From the NCBI GenBank assembly GCA_022482815.1, contig JAKVOM010000001.1, positions 62,001-126,000 of the forward strand: a stretch of DNA of 64,000 nt, read 5' to 3'. This stretch comes from Acidaminococcus sp. GTDB taxonomy: Bacteria; Bacillota; Negativicutes; Acidaminococcales; Acidaminococcaceae. Below the pieces are notes generated by a model. That model ran no database searches. It was given only the letters and a program-made list of their open reading frames with translations, and was not told the DNA's origin. Positions 22,242 through 30,919 of this stretch are shown here, piece by piece. Position numbers and translations under genes: made by a program. The number at the start of each line of letters is the position of its first letter. Position 1 is the first letter of the stretch.

Positions 22242-24194
22242 TTAGAACTTGTATTCTGCTCCGACTACAAAACGTCTGCCGGGCATCGGATAATTGTCCT
22301 GCCCATCAACAACTCCGCTGTACTCAGCGTAAGCTGCGTTGTTCAAGTTGTAGCAATTGATAAAGCCGGTCCAATTATGAGTAAAGTTATACCGGGCAGT
22401 CAAATCCATGGTGAAGTAATGATTTTCCCCAAAGTAGGATTCCGACAATCCGGAAGCACCGCGCCCGGTCAGGGACACGCTGAGTTTCGGATCATGATAT
22501 CTGATTCCTGCCTGGAAGTAGTTCGGTGCATAATGGTCATCACGGACGTATCCGGATCCGTTATTTGTATCATTATCCACTTTCACATACGTGTAAGCAG
22601 CATTGACATCCCAGTTATCATTCAAATGATGAACCAAGGATAAGGACATACCGCGCTTTTTCTGTTTATCGATGTTCACGGCATGATAGCTCCAGTCAGG
22701 ATAGGAAACCCAGTTGATTGCATCCCTCAGCTGGCTGTAAAACGCGGTAATGCTGCCTTCCGTTTTGGGCGTCAGCTTGAAATTATAGCCCAGGTTATAT
22801 ACATTGCCTTTTTCCGGCTTCAGGTCTTCGTTGCCGAACATCATATAGTCGCCCTGATACCAGAACAAATCGTCAGTCGTAGGTGCTCTGAAGACCGAGT
22901 TCCAGGACAAGTAAGCGTTGCTGTCCTGACTGAACTTTTTATTGAAAGCAATGCTGCCGGTAGTCCGGCTTCCTGCCTTGCTGTGATTATCATAGCGGAC
23001 GCCGGTGTTGACCTGCCAGGTCGGAGCAAATTTCCATTGATCCTGCAGGAATACAGCCTTGTTATTATACCCCTTCGTGCCTTCGTATACACCCGTGTGG
23101 TCTACCTTCACATTTCGATACTCAGCCCCGGCCACCAGAGTATTATTGTCAGACAGGGCAAAATTCTGCTGTCCTTCGACAGCCCAGTTGCGTTCGGACA
23201 TTTCGCCGTCATTATAAGCATTGGTACCAAAATTCCGATATCCTAAATAATTCCGGTATACCTGGAGATATCCGCTGTTTTCAGCATTGCGATTCCAGTC
23301 GTAGCGTACACCGAAATTATTCGTCTTTTTGGCAGTATGGCGCTGATCCGTATTGGGCTGATAAGAATATGTATAATAATCAAACCCGTATAACCCGGCA
23401 AGGAAGTTTCCTTCCAGATTAGAATAATCATAGTTAATAGTCAGACCGTCATCCTTGGTGAAATCCTGCGTCAATTTCAGGGAAATTGCATCCTGCGTGT
23501 AATCCGACTGACCATCCCATTGTTTCGTATTGCCATCCGTATCCTTATATTTCAGATGAGAGGCTTTATTACGGCTGGCGCCCACTTGAAGGCCTGTCTT
23601 GTTGACTTTCCCGCCAAAAGATACACTTAAATCCTGCGTACCCCAGGAGCCGTATCCGACATGGACTGTGCCGGTAGTTTCTTCTGGAGTCTTCGTGATG
23701 ATGTTCACCACTCCTCCAACAGCATCTGCACCGTACAGTGTAGAAGCACCGCCCTTGACGACTTCAATCCGGTCAATCATGCTGACCGGAGGCAGCGTGT
23801 TGGCATCAATGGTAGCTTTCCCCCTTGATACACCGACGCTGTTATTGAATCTGCGGCCATCTACCATTACAAGAACGCGGTCATCCCCATTCAGCATAAT
23901 CATGCGTTCAAAGGCAGGGCCGCTGGCATTCAGCACTCTTGCACCCGGCACATCTTCGATGGCATCGGTGACTGTCCTGTACCCTCTTTCCGCAATCTGA
24001 TCACTCGTGATTACGGTTACGTCGGCCGGCGTATCTACCTTCTTGTTAGGAATACGATTCGCCGTAATGACAATCTCTTCTGTTTCTGCATCATTACTTG
24101 TCTCAGCCTCAGCTCCCCAGGCTGTGGCTGTGCTCCCCATTACCAGTAAGCTCAATACCCCTGCCGTCAATGCCTTCTTCCCATGATAGTACAT
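22242..24194 (-). CDS. TonB-dependent outer-membrane receptor
   Basis: The 650-residue receptor has a signal peptide (ending near ATAWGAEA), the TonB-box-like EEIVITANR near residue 37, a plug domain to about 170 (VTVITSDQIAERGYRTV, VDGRRFNNS, VKGGASTLYGADAVGGVVNI) and a 22-strand barrel ending in the canonical aromatic GAEYKF. It resembles the BtuB/CirA class. The substrate is unknown: no B12 riboswitch or clear Fur box was seen upstream. The start at 24194 is chosen because GAGGAGG sits just before it; the frame extends to 24215. It is the entry point of the locus that includes the binding lipoprotein, the ATPase and ExbB-ExbD-TonB. Confidence 0.93.
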   Translation of the reverse strand: MYYHGKKALTAGVLSLLVMGSTATAWGAEAETSNDAETEEIVITANRIPNKKVDTPADVTVITSDQIAERGYRTVTDAIEDVPGARVLNASGPAFERMIMLNGDDRVLVMVDGRRFNNSVGVSRGKATIDANTLPPVSMIDRIEVVKGGASTLYGADAVGGVVNIITKTPEETTGTVHVGYGSWGTQDLSVSFGGKVNKTGLQVGASRNKASHLKYKDTDGNTKQWDGQSDYTQDAISLKLTQDFTKDDGLTINYDYSNLEGNFLAGLYGFDYYTYSYQPNTDQRHTAKKTNNFGVRYDWNRNAENSGYLQVYRNYLGYRNFGTNAYNDGEMSERNWAVEGQQNFALSDNNTLVAGAEYRNVKVDHTGVYEGTKGYNNKAVFLQDQWKFAPTWQVNTGVRYDNHSKAGSRTTGSIAFNKKFSQDSNAYLSWNSVFRAPTTDDLFWYQGDYMMFGNEDLKPEKGNVYNLGYNFKLTPKTEGSITAFYSQLRDAINWVSYPDWSYHAVNIDKQKKRGMSLSLVHHLNDNWDVNAAYTYVKVDNDTNNGSGYVRDDHYAPNYFQAGIRYHDPKLSVSLTGRGASGLSESYFGENHYFTMDLTARYNFTHNWTGFINCYNLNNAAYAEYSGVVDGQDNYPMPGRRFVVGAEYKF

Positions 24195-24238
24195 AAACAT
24201 CCTCCTCTGAAACAACTTCTATTGTGAAAACACTAGTT

Positions 24239-24301
24239 ATTGTAGTACATCTCATAGCAAAATACAATATGTAGTAGATAAATTTTACAAAGCATACTAC
24301 A
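24239..24301 (-). promoter_or_regulatory. Receptor promoter with three TGTAGTA-type sites
   Basis: On the minus strand TTGTAT (24262-24267), 17 bases and TACAAT (24239-24244) form a promoter. The 7-base motif TGTAGTA (plus-strand reading) occurs at 24241-24247, over the -10 box, and at 24270-24276, next to the -35 box; its inverse TACTACA is at 24295-24301. Regular spacing around one promoter suggests an operator for a regulator that is not Fur-like in sequence. Confidence 0.5.
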
Positions 24302-24355
24302 GGTAGTTTTTTCTTTCAGTGACAGATTAGATAAGGAGGCTTCTGTAATAAAAAA

Positions 24356-24410
24356 ATTCTGGTCGGCACCGCCTTCCCCCATAAAAGGAAAAGCAGATTT
24401 GACCAGAACT
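24356..24410 (-). terminator. Terminator of the ecf-truA operon
   Basis: GTTCTGGTC and GACCAGAAT pair across a long loop and are followed on the minus strand by T7. It begins right after the truA stop codon. Confidence 0.75.
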
Positions 24411-24412
24411 TT

Positions 24413-25162
24413 TTATTTGTAGGATACGTGCATCAAAAACAGCCCGCACGCGGGGGCGGCCATCCCGGCCTTTTTCCTGTCGTGCGCCGCCATGACCGCC
24501 GCAAAATCGTCTTTTGTCCATTTGCCAGTTCCTACTTTGACAAGACAACCGACAATATTGCGCACCATGCGGTACAAGAAGCCATCGCCCCGGATGGTAA
24601 AGAAATAGCGATTTCCTTCCTGCGTCCAATGCGCCTCGTACATCGTCCGTACAGGAGATGTTTCCTGGCTGCCATGATTCTGGAACGACGAAAAATCGTG
24701 GGTTCCCACGAGCAGCGCTGCTGCCTCGTTCATCGCGTCGAGAGATATTTTCTCCCGAACCAGCCAGGCAAAACGCTGCGCACAGGGATCCGGAAGCGGT
24801 GAATAATCCACTTCGTAACGGTAGGTCTTATCCACGGCATCAAAACGCGCATGAAATTCATCCGGCACGACCTCTGCCTCCCGCAGGGCTATATCCTTCG
24901 GAAGCAGGTGAGCTACGGCACGGCGGTAGTTTTCCGGCGGGATAGGAGACGATGTTTCAAAGGAAATCACCTGTCCCAGCGCGTGCACACCGGCATCCGT
25001 ACGGCCGGCAGCCTTGATCAGAATCGGCTCATGAAGTGCCGTACTCAGCGCTTTTTCCAGAATCTGCTGGATGCCGACGCCATACCGGGTCTGGCGCTGG
25101 AATCCCTGATAATCCGTGCCATCGTAAGCAACGATGGCCTTAATCATATGACGCTCACTCAT
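24413..25162 (-). CDS. truA: tRNA pseudouridine(38-40) synthase TruA
   Basis: The 249-residue enzyme has the TruA motifs: AYDGTDYQGFQRQ near residue 12, the catalytic GRTDAGVHALGQV near 52 with the essential Asp, and FLYRMVRNIVGCLVKVG near 205. TruA makes pseudouridine at positions 38-40 of many tRNAs. The ATG overlaps the ecfT stop (ATGA), so it is the last gene of the ecfA1-ecfA2-ecfT-truA operon, a conserved Firmicutes arrangement. The rplM-rpsI genes that often follow are absent here. Confidence 0.96.
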   Translation of the reverse strand: MSERHMIKAIVAYDGTDYQGFQRQTRYGVGIQQILEKALSTALHEPILIKAAGRTDAGVHALGQVISFETSSPIPPENYRRAVAHLLPKDIALREAEVVPDEFHARFDAVDKTYRYEVDYSPLPDPCAQRFAWLVREKISLDAMNEAAALLVGTHDFSSFQNHGSQETSPVRTMYEAHWTQEGNRYFFTIRGDGFLYRMVRNIVGCLVKVGTGKWTKDDFAAVMAAHDRKKAGMAAPACGLFLMHVSYK

Positions 25163-25965
25163 GCTGCCATACCCCAGCGCATGAAAGCGAGCACCGCAAA
25201 AAGCAGTACCATGATCACAGCCGTGATACCGTCCGGTTTCCCATAGGAAAGTTCATGCATCCGCGTCCGCCCTTCACCGCCATGATAGCAGCGAGCTTCC
25301 ATGGCAAGCGCCAGTTCATCAGCACGGCGGAACGAGGAAATGAAAAGCGGAATCAAGATCGGCAGCAGGCTTTTCGCCCGTTTGACCATGTTTCCCGAAG
25401 AAAAATCAGCACCGCGCGACATCTGGGCTTTCATGATTCTGTCGGTTTCTTCGAGGAGCGTCGGAATAAAGCGCAGGGCAATCGTCATCATCATGGCCAG
25501 TTCATGCGCCGGTACCCCGATTCTTTTGAAGGGGCGCAGGAGACTTTCGATACCGTCCGTCAGCACAATCGGAGACGTGGTGAAAGTCATGAGCGAAGAA
25601 ATAAGGAGAAGAAGTACCAGGCGGACAGACATCTTGACGCCCATGATAATACCTTCTTCTGTGATATTAAGGAACTGCCAGTGCCAGATGACCTTGCCCG
25701 GATCCATGAAGAAATGGACCACCATGGTCAGGATGATGATAAACCACAGGGGTTTGATGGATTTCAGCAGCAGTCCTGCCGGCAGTCTTGCAATCATGGC
25801 CGAAATGGCAATGAACGCAATAAGGATACCATAGGACAGCGGGCTGTTCGCCACGAAGACCATGACCATGAAAAAGAGTACCGCCAGGATCTTGGTCCGG
25901 GGATCAAGCCGGTGGATTACGGAATTGCCGGGATAGTATTGACCTAACGTAATATCTGTCAGCAT
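25159..25965 (-). CDS. ecfT: Energy-coupling factor transmembrane protein EcfT
   Basis: This 268-residue membrane protein has about five hydrophobic segments and the EcfT coupling helices with Ala-Arg-Gly-type motifs: the second is AQMSRGADFSSG near residue 205 and the other lies near ALAMEARCYHGG at 240. The start DPRTKILAVLFF is typical. EcfT links the two ATPases to exchangeable S-components such as BioY at 16600. The ATG at 25965 is preferred to the GTG at 25974 because AAAGGGG is well spaced from it. It overlaps ecfA2 by 7 bases. Confidence 0.94.
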   Translation of the reverse strand: MLTDITLGQYYPGNSVIHRLDPRTKILAVLFFMVMVFVANSPLSYGILIAFIAISAMIARLPAGLLLKSIKPLWFIIILTMVVHFFMDPGKVIWHWQFLNITEEGIIMGVKMSVRLVLLLLISSLMTFTTSPIVLTDGIESLLRPFKRIGVPAHELAMMMTIALRFIPTLLEETDRIMKAQMSRGADFSSGNMVKRAKSLLPILIPLFISSFRRADELALAMEARCYHGGEGRTRMHELSYGKPDGITAVIMVLLFAVLAFMRWGMAA

Positions 25966-26822
25966 CTCTTCCACCCCTTTGCTTTCCGAATGGCTTCAAT
26001 CAATTCTTCTTTGGTCAGCGGCGTTCCTTTGATAGGGAGTCCAGCCTGCTTTAATTCTTCTGCGAGTTTGACGCTCTCAGGAATATCCATGCTGAGCTTC
26101 CGCAGCGTTTTTTTATCATTGGTAAAGATATCCCGTGCGGGCCCGTCCAGGTGCAGCTTGGCATCACTCATCACGAGCAGCCGGTCGGCATAACGCGCTG
26201 CCTCTTCCATGGAATGCGTAATCAGGATGACTGCCATCTTACGCTTCTTGAAGATTTCCGTGACCTGTCCGAAAATGCTGTCCCGGCTGATCGGGTCAAG
26301 ACCGGCACTCGGTTCATCCATGATAAGGTAATCCGGTTCCATGGCGACGACACCGGCAATAGCGACGCGGCGCATCTGCCCGCCTGACAGCTGGAAAGGA
26401 GACCGTGCGGCGAATTCGTCAAAATCGAGATTGACGAATTCCATGGCAGCCCGGACGGCTGCGTCCACTTCTTCCGGCGTCTTTCCCTGGTTGCGGGGAC
26501 CGAATGCGATATCTTCATAAATTGATTCAGCAAAGAGCTGGTGTTCCGGGTACTGGAAAACCATTCCCACTTTGCCGCGGGCTTTTTTAGCCTCCGCTGT
26601 TTTACCCTTAAGGTCCACGCCATCCACCCGGACAGAACCCGTATCCGGATGGAGCAGCCCGTTCAGATGCTCGGCAAGCGTTGATTTGCCGCTCCCGGTA
26701 TGGCCGATCAGTGCCACAAATTCACCTTTGTTGATGGTGAACGATACGTCGTCCAGCGCTTTATGCTCCAGACTCGTATGGGCCATATAGGTATAAGAAA
26801 TATGATCTACTTCGATGGACAT
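25959..26822 (-). CDS. ecfA2: Energy-coupling factor ATPase EcfA2
   Basis: The 287-residue ATPase shows Walker A GHTGSGKS near residue 40, Q-loop FQYPEHQLF near 90, signature LSGGQMRR near 145, Walker B YLIMDEPSAGLDP near 165 and the H-loop THSME near 200. The C-terminal extension of about 50 residues with KAGLPI-like sequence is characteristic of EcfA proteins. It overlaps ecfA1 by 16 bases and is followed by ecfT. It forms a heterodimer with EcfA1 to power vitamin uptake. Confidence 0.95.
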   Translation of the reverse strand: MSIEVDHISYTYMAHTSLEHKALDDVSFTINKGEFVALIGHTGSGKSTLAEHLNGLLHPDTGSVRVDGVDLKGKTAEAKKARGKVGMVFQYPEHQLFAESIYEDIAFGPRNQGKTPEEVDAAVRAAMEFVNLDFDEFAARSPFQLSGGQMRRVAIAGVVAMEPDYLIMDEPSAGLDPISRDSIFGQVTEIFKKRKMAVILITHSMEEAARYADRLLVMSDAKLHLDGPARDIFTNDKKTLRKLSMDIPESVKLAEELKQAGLPIKGTPLTKEELIEAIRKAKGWKRC

Positions 26823-27643
26823 AATGCGTCACACAACTCCTCATGTGTCAGGATAGAAGGCAGGTCATGCCCTTCTTCTTTCAGCGCGTAGGCTACTTCG
26901 GCCGCCAGCGGGCTTTCCAGACCCAGCTCGCGGATACGTCCTACCTGCGTGAAAACTTCCTTCGGGGTTCCTTCCATGACAATATGACCGTGATTCATAG
27001 CAATGATCCGGTCGGCCAGAATCGCTTCTTCCATTTTGTGCGTAATATAAACAATCGTAATATGCTTTTCCTTATTGAGCGCCAGCACCGTGCGGATGAT
27101 GTCCTTGCGGCCTTTCGGGTCGAGCATAGCCGTCGGTTCATCAAAGACAATGCATTTGGGCTCCAGGGCCACTACCCCGGCGATGGCAATCCGCTGTTTC
27201 TGACCGCCGGAAAGACGGTGCGGTGCATGTTTGGCATAAGCCGACATTCCGACGAGCTCCAGGGCTTTTTCCACGCGCGGGCGGATTTCCGGTCCGGGCA
27301 CGCCGATATTCTCGAGGCCAAAGGCCACATCTTCCTCGACGACGGCCGCTACAATCTGGTTATCGGGATTCTGAAAAACCATGCCGACGGTCTGCCGAAC
27401 AGGCCACAGATTTTCTTCTACCGATGTATCGAGCCCGCCTACAAGACAGGTTCCCGATGTCGGTGTCAAAAGGGCATTGAAGTGCCGGGCCAGGGTCGAT
27501 TTGCCGCTGCCGTTCGTGCCGATAATCGCCACGAACTCACCAGGCTGTATGGACAGGTTGATATCATCAAGCGCTGTCATTTCTTGATTTTGCGCATCTA
27601 CGTACGTATGCGTCAAATGTTTCGTTTCTATGATAGGCTCCAT
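26807..27643 (-). CDS. ecfA1: Energy-coupling factor ATPase EcfA1
   Basis: The 278-residue ATPase has Walker A GTNGSGKS near residue 43, FQNPDNQIV near 90 (the Q-loop form typical of EcfA1), signature LSGGQKQR near 143, Walker B CIVFDEPTAMLDP near 163 and THKME near 197. It is first in the ecfA1-ecfA2-ecfT-truA operon. Its promoter is at 27664-27693, immediately downstream of a structured-repeat element that ends in a terminator. Confidence 0.95.
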   Translation of the reverse strand: MEPIIETKHLTHTYVDAQNQEMTALDDINLSIQPGEFVAIIGTNGSGKSTLARHFNALLTPTSGTCLVGGLDTSVEENLWPVRQTVGMVFQNPDNQIVAAVVEEDVAFGLENIGVPGPEIRPRVEKALELVGMSAYAKHAPHRLSGGQKQRIAIAGVVALEPKCIVFDEPTAMLDPKGRKDIIRTVLALNKEKHITIVYITHKMEEAILADRIIAMNHGHIVMEGTPKEVFTQVGRIRELGLESPLAAEVAYALKEEGHDLPSILTHEELCDALCPSK

Positions 27644-27663
27644 AATTTCCTCCGTGAACTTTT

Positions 27664-27693
27664 ATTATATATTGGTTTACCTTTGACCGTCAA
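27664..27693 (-). promoter_or_regulatory. Promoter of the ecfA1 operon
   Basis: TTGACG, an 18-base spacer and a perfect TATAAT lie on the minus strand about 20 bases before the ecfA1 start codon. Confidence 0.75.
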
Positions 27694-27719
27694 CGTAGGG
27701 CTTTTTGTAAAAGAACCTT

Positions 27720-27952
27720 AGTGCAAATAAAAGGCACCTGGGCAAATCGGGCCCTCGACAGGTCTCGGACGCCGCTTCACCCAGAGTTCTTTCTAAGGAA
27801 ACTTTTTTCGCACTGCGCGAAATACGGGCGCATCTGCTTTGTCAGACCGAATTGTGACCACTCGACGTACCTGTTTTCGTACGACTTCGTGCCCCCAATT
27901 CGGTCTTTCGCGCATCTGCACCCATCTTTCGTACAGCGCAAAAAAAGAAAAA
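27720..27952 (-). ncRNA. Structured repeat RNA, short copy without P2
   Basis: Read on the minus strand this copy starts GCGCTGTACGAAAGATGGG as at 31190 but lacks the P2 domain. P3 is AGACCGAATTG (27896-27906) with its perfect complement at 27844-27854. P1 pairs through two G-U pairs. The last hairpin (27738-27750 with 27772-27784) uses several G-U pairs, which form in RNA but not in a DNA cruciform, and is followed by GTGCCTTTTA. It lies immediately upstream of the ecfA1 promoter in the same orientation. Confidence 0.6.
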
Positions 27953-28119
27953 TAAAAAAAGGTGTAAAGATGGGGTGAAAGTGTGGATTAATAAAGTTGG
28001 ATAAAGAATACTGACCTCAAAGCTGGTTTACGGCAAGGTTCATCAAAATAATATGCTTTGCTGCGAGAAAGATAGAACAAGCTATTAATGAAAGATTTTT
28101 AAAAATTAACCCTACAAAA

Positions 28120-28169
28120 AAGGTTCATAAAGAACGGCACCCGAGGTGGTGCCCCCCTTCATGAACCTT
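28120..28169 (-). terminator. Double-stem hairpin with minus-strand T-run
   Basis: AAGGTTCAT with ATGAACCTT encloses a second stem GGCACC / GGTGCC. On the minus strand T6 follows. No convincing minus-strand gene lies upstream, so its purpose is unclear. The rest of 27953-28405 holds AT-rich sequence with no supported gene. Confidence 0.55.
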
Positions 28170-28405
28170 GTTCACTCTCAGCTGTATGATTTTGTCTTAC
28201 ACTCGTTTCAGTCTACTCCCTATGCGCCCCATTGTCAAATCAGGACCAATGCCTATCCGCATCATATGATCAGGCATTAGCCAGCGGCTCTTATTCCATG
28301 CTTTCAAAGCATAGTTCAAAATATACAGGAAGTATTGGTTTTTTCTCTCAGTTTTCTTTATGATAAAGGTAAAGCAAAGGATTAGGAAAAATAAAGGAGG
28401 CAATA

Positions 28406-29521
28406 ATGATGAAGAAAAATAAATTTCGTATTTTTGTTTTGACATCTCTTATGGCGAGCCTGATGATGGCTGTTGGAGGCGGCTCTGCTGCAGCGGCTAA
28501 ACCCGGCCCCTCCAAGGCACCGGCTGAAACTATAAAAGCAGCTTCCCTTTCTAATAAGTGGGATAAGACTTTTCCGGAAGATCAGCGCGTGAATCACAAG
28601 AAAATTACGTTCCATAACCGTTTCGGTATTACCCTCGTCGGTGACCTTTATACTCCCAAAAATGCATCCGAAGGCGAAAAATTCGCGGCCATCGCGATTG
28701 CCGGCCCCTACGGCGGCGTTAAGGAACAGGTGTCCGGACGGTATGCTCAGGAACTCGCGGCACGCGGATTCATGACACTGGCATTCGATCCTTCCTTTAC
28801 CGGTGAAAGTGCCGGCGAGCCGCGCAACACAACCTCTCCGGAAATCAATACGGAAGATTTTTCGGCGGCCGTGGATTATCTGTCTACGCGCAGCGATGTA
28901 GATCCTAACAAGGTCGGTATCCTCGGCATCTGCGGCTGGGGCGGTTTTGCGCTCAATGCGGCAGCTAACGATACCAGAATCAAGGCTACGGTTACGTCCA
29001 CGATGTACGATATGAGCCGCAATATTGCCAACGGTTATTTTGATTATGAAAAAGACGAAGCTACCCTGAAGAAGGAACGTATGGCTTTGCGTAAAGCCGT
29101 CAGCGAGCAGCGTACCGAAGATTATCGCACCGGTACCTACAAGATGACAGGCGGTGTTCCCACTGAAGTCACAAAAGATACGCCCGCTTTCGTCAAAGAC
29201 TATCATGATTTTTACCAGACAAAATTAGGGTACAACCCACGGTCTTTCGGTTCCACAACGGGTGCTACCTTAAGTTCCCTGCAGGCATTCATAAATATGC
29301 CGCTCCTTTCCCGGGCCGATGAAATCGAGACACCGGTTCTGATGATTCACGGAGAAAAAGCCCACTCCCGCTATTACAGCGAAGATGCCTTCAAAAAACT
29401 TAAGGGTAATAACAAAGAACTGATGATCATCCCCGGCGCCGTCCATACGGATCTCTATTACAAGATGGATGTCATCCCCTTCGACAAAATTGAAAAGTTC
29501 TACCGTGATAATTTGAAATAA
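28406..29521 (+). CDS. Exported alpha/beta hydrolase with Cys nucleophile (dienelactone-hydrolase-like)
   Basis: A signal peptide (FVLTSLMASLMMAVGGGSAAAA) precedes a 340-residue alpha/beta hydrolase. The nucleophile elbow is GICGWGG near residue 173, giving Cys instead of the usual Ser, as in dienelactone hydrolases; the family of exported YcjY-like hydrolases shares this layout. The oxyanion region is GPYGGVKEQ near 100, the acid is probably in VLMIHGEKA near 312 and the His in PGAVHTDLY near 348. A strong GGAGG precedes two tandem ATGs. It would act on small esters or lactones in the periplasm. Its own terminator now lies beyond the ISL3 insertion that begins 9 bases after the stop. Confidence 0.85.
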   Translation: MMKKNKFRIFVLTSLMASLMMAVGGGSAAAAKPGPSKAPAETIKAASLSNKWDKTFPEDQRVNHKKITFHNRFGITLVGDLYTPKNASEGEKFAAIAIAGPYGGVKEQVSGRYAQELAARGFMTLAFDPSFTGESAGEPRNTTSPEINTEDFSAAVDYLSTRSDVDPNKVGILGICGWGGFALNAAANDTRIKATVTSTMYDMSRNIANGYFDYEKDEATLKKERMALRKAVSEQRTEDYRTGTYKMTGGVPTEVTKDTPAFVKDYHDFYQTKLGYNPRSFGSTTGATLSSLQAFINMPLLSRADEIETPVLMIHGEKAHSRYYSEDAFKKLKGNNKELMIIPGAVHTDLYYKMDVIPFDKIEKFYRDNLK

Positions 29522-29529
29522 CAAAAATA

Positions 29530-30919
29530 GGTTCTTTGTCAAATGTTGGGGTGCCCCACAACTAAATCGCCTTTTAGGAACTCGGCAAGGCATTTGCCGA
29601 GTTCCTTTTTTGCCAATTCACATAGAGAATCCGGTTCCTAAATCTGTTGAAATCACGCATTCCAAATGCAACTCTCTTAACCGTCTTAATCAGGTTGTTA
29701 CAGCCTTCTGTGAATCCATTGGAGTATGGCTGGATAATTGCTTGAATAATTGCAGCCTCCCAATCTTTAAAAGATCTTAAAATCCCTTTAAAAGCATCTA
29801 AGTTGTAGCCCATTACCATAGCTAACCATTTGTTTAGCTCCCGCTTCGCAGCCAATTCAGTCTTCTGCCTCAATACTTTGTGAAATGCTTCTTTGAGTAT
29901 ATATGCACGCCTCAGTTCATCAGATTGAGAGAGGATGCAGCGCAGCTTTACCAGCTCTTCTCCACTTAGTGTTGTTCCCCTCTTTTGGAGAATCCTCTTA
30001 TTATGTTTCAAATAAGGTGAGGTCTTTGGAAACGTATTTTGAATGTCTTTCCTTACTCTTTCCATAGCCCAGAGAACAAGTCGCTGTACATGGAATCTAT
30101 CGGCTATCAGTGTGGCATTCGGGAACATTGTTTTATAGACAGAACGAAAAAGGGCAGACATGTCCATTACAACATAGCGAACCCTTCTTCGCTCCGCTTT
30201 AGGATAGCGAAGAAAATAACGTATAATCCAGTCTGCATCACGTCTTGGCAGAATGTCGATGAGCTCATTGTGTTCTACGTCTGTAATGCTGACCTGATAC
30301 TTTTGTCCATGAGCATTGCCCCGGAATTCATCCATGGCCAGGACTTGGGGAAGGTGTTGGGGATGAGGGAAATGAAGGCGGTCAAAGTAACGTATGACCG
30401 TTGTAGTAGATGTGTGGAAGTCAGCCGCTATATCTGTGAAGCTGCGCTTTTGAAAACACGACACCATAATCTGCATCTGCAGATCTTTTGATTTGCGTTG
30501 ATAACGCTGCAGGAACGGGACGGTTTCAAAGAATGTACGACCGCAGCAAGGGCAAACGTATCTTCTTTTATGTAATCGGACAAAAGCCTGTTGGTGCAAA
30601 ATGGATCCGATAGCAATCCTTTGCCAACGGTAATCCTTGATTCTATCGGTCTTCGCATGACAATTAGGGCATTGGACAACAGCTCGATTCAGTTCCATAA
30701 TAAATTCAATTTGTTGCTCACTGTGGATGCATTTTTTTATTACGTTACCTTTGACATTCAAGGAATTTGCTATATAATCAAATGTGGACATAGGCCATCT
30801 TCCTTTCATTTAGGTTTGGCGATTTAATTGTAAGAGTGGATGCCGTCTATGTCCACTTTTTTATGCAAAAATGGGGTGAGGAAAGAATATTTCCTCACCC
30901 CAACATTTATTATAGAACC
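29530..30919 (-). mobile_element. ISL3-family insertion sequence, complete, with 8-bp target duplication
   Basis: The ends are 24-base imperfect inverted repeats: GGTTCTTTGTCAAATG with TTGGGGTG at 29530-29553, and the inverse of GGTTCTATAATAAATG with TTGGGGTG at 30896-30919. The 8 bases CAAAAATA occur on both sides (29522-29529 and 30920-30927). An 8-bp duplication is the ISL3 hallmark. The element is 1390 bp with a single intact transposase. Perfect flanks suggest a recent insertion. Confidence 0.96.
29574..30791 (-). CDS. ISL3-family transposase
   Basis: The 405-residue transposase has the ISL3 N-terminal zinc-binding region with CPNC near residue 42 and CPCC near 75, a helix-turn-helix segment (SFTDIAADFHTSTTTVIRYF near 125), and the DDE catalytic core: AMDEFRG near 160, VMDMSALFRS near 215 and the C-terminal Glu in GFTEGCNN near 365, followed by KTVKRVAFGMRDFNRFR, the classic ISL3 ending. 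AAAGGAAG favours the ATG at 30791 over that at 30809. No disruption is seen. Confidence 0.95.
   Translation of the reverse strand: MSTFDYIANSLNVKGNVIKKCIHSEQQIEFIMELNRAVVQCPNCHAKTDRIKDYRWQRIAIGSILHQQAFVRLHKRRYVCPCCGRTFFETVPFLQRYQRKSKDLQMQIMVSCFQKRSFTDIAADFHTSTTTVIRYFDRLHFPHPQHLPQVLAMDEFRGNAHGQKYQVSITDVEHNELIDILPRRDADWIIRYFLRYPKAERRRVRYVVMDMSALFRSVYKTMFPNATLIADRFHVQRLVLWAMERVRKDIQNTFPKTSPYLKHNKRILQKRGTTLSGEELVKLRCILSQSDELRRAYILKEAFHKVLRQKTELAAKRELNKWLAMVMGYNLDAFKGILRSFKDWEAAIIQAIIQPYSNGFTEGCNNLIKTVKRVAFGMRDFNRFRNRILYVNWQKRNSANALPSS

Noticed and set aside
21167-24194. Cobalamin uptake as a firm assignment for the TonB locus
   Set aside because: No B12 riboswitch upstream, and the binding-protein motifs are shared with siderophore and haem systems.
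28120-28169. T-box antiterminator-like GGTGGTGCC in the double hairpin
   Set aside because: The T-box core (GGGTGGNACCGCG) is not matched, there is no Specifier stem, and the T-run lies on the other strand.
28197-28445. Minus-strand frame of 82 codons ending before a minus-strand terminator-like hairpin
   Set aside because: It overlaps the hydrolase start, has no clear ribosome site and resembles nothing. The hairpin at 28120-28169 is reported separately.
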